Source: Hyphomicrobium_A sp041659545
GTDB taxonomy: Bacteria; Pseudomonadota; Alphaproteobacteria; Rhizobiales; Hyphomicrobiaceae
Assembly (NCBI GenBank): GCA_041659545.1
Contig: JBAZYB010000190.1
Location: 1 to 7,716, forward strand
Reading direction: 5' to 3'
DNA length: 7,716 nucleotides
Shown here: positions 6,923 to 7,716 of the stretch, piece by piece
How positions within the stretch are numbered: position 1 is the stretch's first letter
Layout of the letters: the number at the start of each line of letters is the position of its first letter
Notes under the pieces: model-generated
What the model was told of the DNA's origin: nothing
Database searches by the model: none
What the model saw: only the letters and a program-made list of their open reading frames with translations
Made by a program: the position numbers and the translations under genes

Positions 6923-7465
6923 CTACAGGCCTGCCGGAAGCTTCGAGGCCATCATCTTCTTGCGATCCAGCCTCCGCCCGTCGACGATAAAAGTACCGTC
7001 GCCGACCGCGTGAAACGTGCGTTTCTCTTTTCGCTCCGGGTCGATGTGGGCCGCGACGGCTTCCAGCACGACGATATTATGCTTATGGACGACATCCGTG
7101 ACCTTGCACTCGATGTTGGCGAGGCACTGCCCGATCAAAGGCGCCCTGACGATCTTGCCGGGCAAAGGCGTCAGCCTGAACTTGGCAAACTTGTCGGTAT
7201 CCGCACCCGAGCAGGTCCCGATCCCCACCACACGATCGAGCAGATCGACAGTGGGAATGGCGACCACGCACTCCCTGGTCTTTTCCAATGCCTCAAAGGA
7301 GTAGTTCCACGCACCCGTGGTGATCGCGAACACCGGGGCGAAGTCCAGCACCATCGTCCACGAGATGGTCATCACGTTGTTCTTGGCGCCGTCGTAGGTC
7401 GTCACCAGAACCACGGGCCCCGGCTCTATGAGCGTGAACGCCCGGCTCATCTCCAACGCGCGCAT
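6923..7465 (-). CDS. Flavin reductase-like FMN-binding protein
   Basis: A 180-residue cytosolic protein of the flavin reductase-like (flavoredoxin-type, split-barrel) family. The early beta strand PGPVVLVTTYDGAKNNVMT (15-33), followed by the WTMVLDFAPVFAITTG segment (36-51), is the FMN-binding part typical of the family. The later GIGTCSGADTDKF (81-93) and the C-terminal GDGTFIVDGRRLDRKKMM (155-172) also fit. Members bind FMN and pass electrons from NAD(P)H to flavin or to a partner oxidoreductase; the specific partner is unknown. Start choice: GGAGAG eight bases before the ATG at 7465; the second in-frame ATG at 7450 has a purine stretch touching it, too close to work well. It lies 89 bases downstream of an alpha/beta hydrolase gene on the same strand, so the two may be co-transcribed. 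The 168-base gap and the promoter-like site after it suggest it is not part of the exporter operon. Confidence 0.88.
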   Translation of the reverse strand: MRALEMSRAFTLIEPGPVVLVTTYDGAKNNVMTISWTMVLDFAPVFAITTGAWNYSFEALEKTRECVVAIPTVDLLDRVVGIGTCSGADTDKFAKFRLTPLPGKIVRAPLIGQCLANIECKVTDVVHKHNIVVLEAVAAHIDPERKEKRTFHAVGDGTFIVDGRRLDRKKMMASKLPAGL

Positions 7466-7473
7466 CGAACCAT

Positions 7474-7479
7474 CTCTCC
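7474..7479 (-). promoter_or_regulatory. Ribosome binding site of the flavin reductase gene
   Basis: GGAGAG on the minus strand, eight bases before the ATG at 7465. It supports the 180-residue start over the internal ATG at 7450. The rest of the 89-base gap (7466-7554) shows no convincing promoter or terminator. Confidence 0.55.
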
Positions 7480-7554
7480 AAAGCCATCCGCGCGGTACGT
7501 CCGCAGCATCAGCTCGCCGTCGCTTACGGTCAGTTACTCATGCCGTCCAGCAGG

Positions 7555-7716
7555 TCATTGGAGGAAGGCGCGTACCATCTGAACGGTGGCCGTGGGATTT
7601 TCCTCCATGATCCAGTGACCGGACGCCGGAACAATCCCTTCGTGCACGTCGTCGGCTGCAAAGCGCATCACGGTCGCCATCATTGGACCGAACGACTTTT
7701 CGCCACCCACCGCAAG
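7555..7716 (-). CDS. Alpha/beta hydrolase, C-terminal end only
   Basis: The minus strand is open from the window edge to a TGA at 7555-7557, giving 53 residues that begin LAVGGEKSFGPMM and end MVRAFLQ. The pattern LAxGGExSFGP, a short helix, then VPASGHWIMEENP is the classic C-terminus of epoxide-hydrolase- or haloalkane-dehalogenase-like alpha/beta hydrolases. The His of SGHW (visible residue 34, codon at 7615-7617) is the catalytic His of the triad. The nucleophile and acid lie outside the window, so the substrate and whether it is an epoxide hydrolase, esterase or dehalogenase cannot be told. No start is visible. It is on the same strand as, and 89 bases upstream of, the flavin reductase gene. 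Confidence 0.82.
   Translation of the reverse strand, partial: LAVGGEKSFGPMMATVMRFAADDVHEGIVPASGHWIMEENPTATVQMVRAFLQ

Noticed and set aside
7466..7554. Possible promoter or terminator between the alpha/beta hydrolase and flavin reductase genes
   Set aside because: Apart from the ribosome site I found no paired -35/-10 hexamers and no hairpin with a T-tract; short ACGG/CCGT matches are only four bases long.
6803..7582. Plus-strand open frame (259 codons) covering the flavin reductase gene and both flanking gaps
   Set aside because: The minus strand carries a recognisable flavin reductase with a good ribosome site; this frame's product is Arg/His-rich and resembles nothing known to me.

Overview
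The window is a GC-rich, gene-dense stretch of bacterial chromosome. Codon use and protein style suggest an alphaproteobacterium, perhaps Hyphomicrobiales; that placement is an impression from composition and gene content, not a proven assignment. I see no RNA genes, mobile elements, CRISPR arrays or large repeats. All seven protein genes fall into recognisable families; two are cut by the window edges.

Left part, plus strand (1-1835): the C-terminal bulk of an alpha-E (DUF403) protein, overlapped by 4 bases (ATGA) by a transglutaminase-like cysteine protease/transferase. This pair usually sits with a circularly permuted ATP-grasp ligase in a predicted peptide-ligation (amidoligase) cluster; the ligase would lie upstream, outside the window or fused to the alpha-E domain.

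Middle part, minus strand (6754 down to 1843): a tight three-gene operon matching the E. coli yhiI-rbbA-yhhJ arrangement. It encodes a HlyD-type membrane fusion protein, a 914-residue protein with two ABC ATPase domains fused to one ABC-2 permease, and a second, separate ABC-2 permease. Gaps are 8 and 2 bases. Together the proteins make a complete inner-membrane exporter (two nucleotide-binding and two membrane domains) plus periplasmic adaptor; no outer-membrane channel is present here. The operon converges on the transglutaminase gene with only 7 bases between the stop codons, and both stops lie within one small hairpin.

Upstream of the operon is a good candidate FNR/FixK-type box (TTGA-N6-TCAA, 9 of 10 to the full consensus). 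It is centred 41.5 bases before the start site implied by a plausible -10 element, the classic position for an FNR-activated promoter. It predicts that the exporter responds to oxygen or redox state, and it also argues for the shorter start of the HlyD protein.

Right part, minus strand (7716 down to 6923): the last 53 codons of an alpha/beta hydrolase (epoxide-hydrolase-like C-terminus with the catalytic His), then a flavin reductase-like FMN-binding protein. Most notable observations: the FNR/FixK promoter architecture, and the fact that two departures from ABC consensus in the RbbA-like protein fall in the same composite ATP site.
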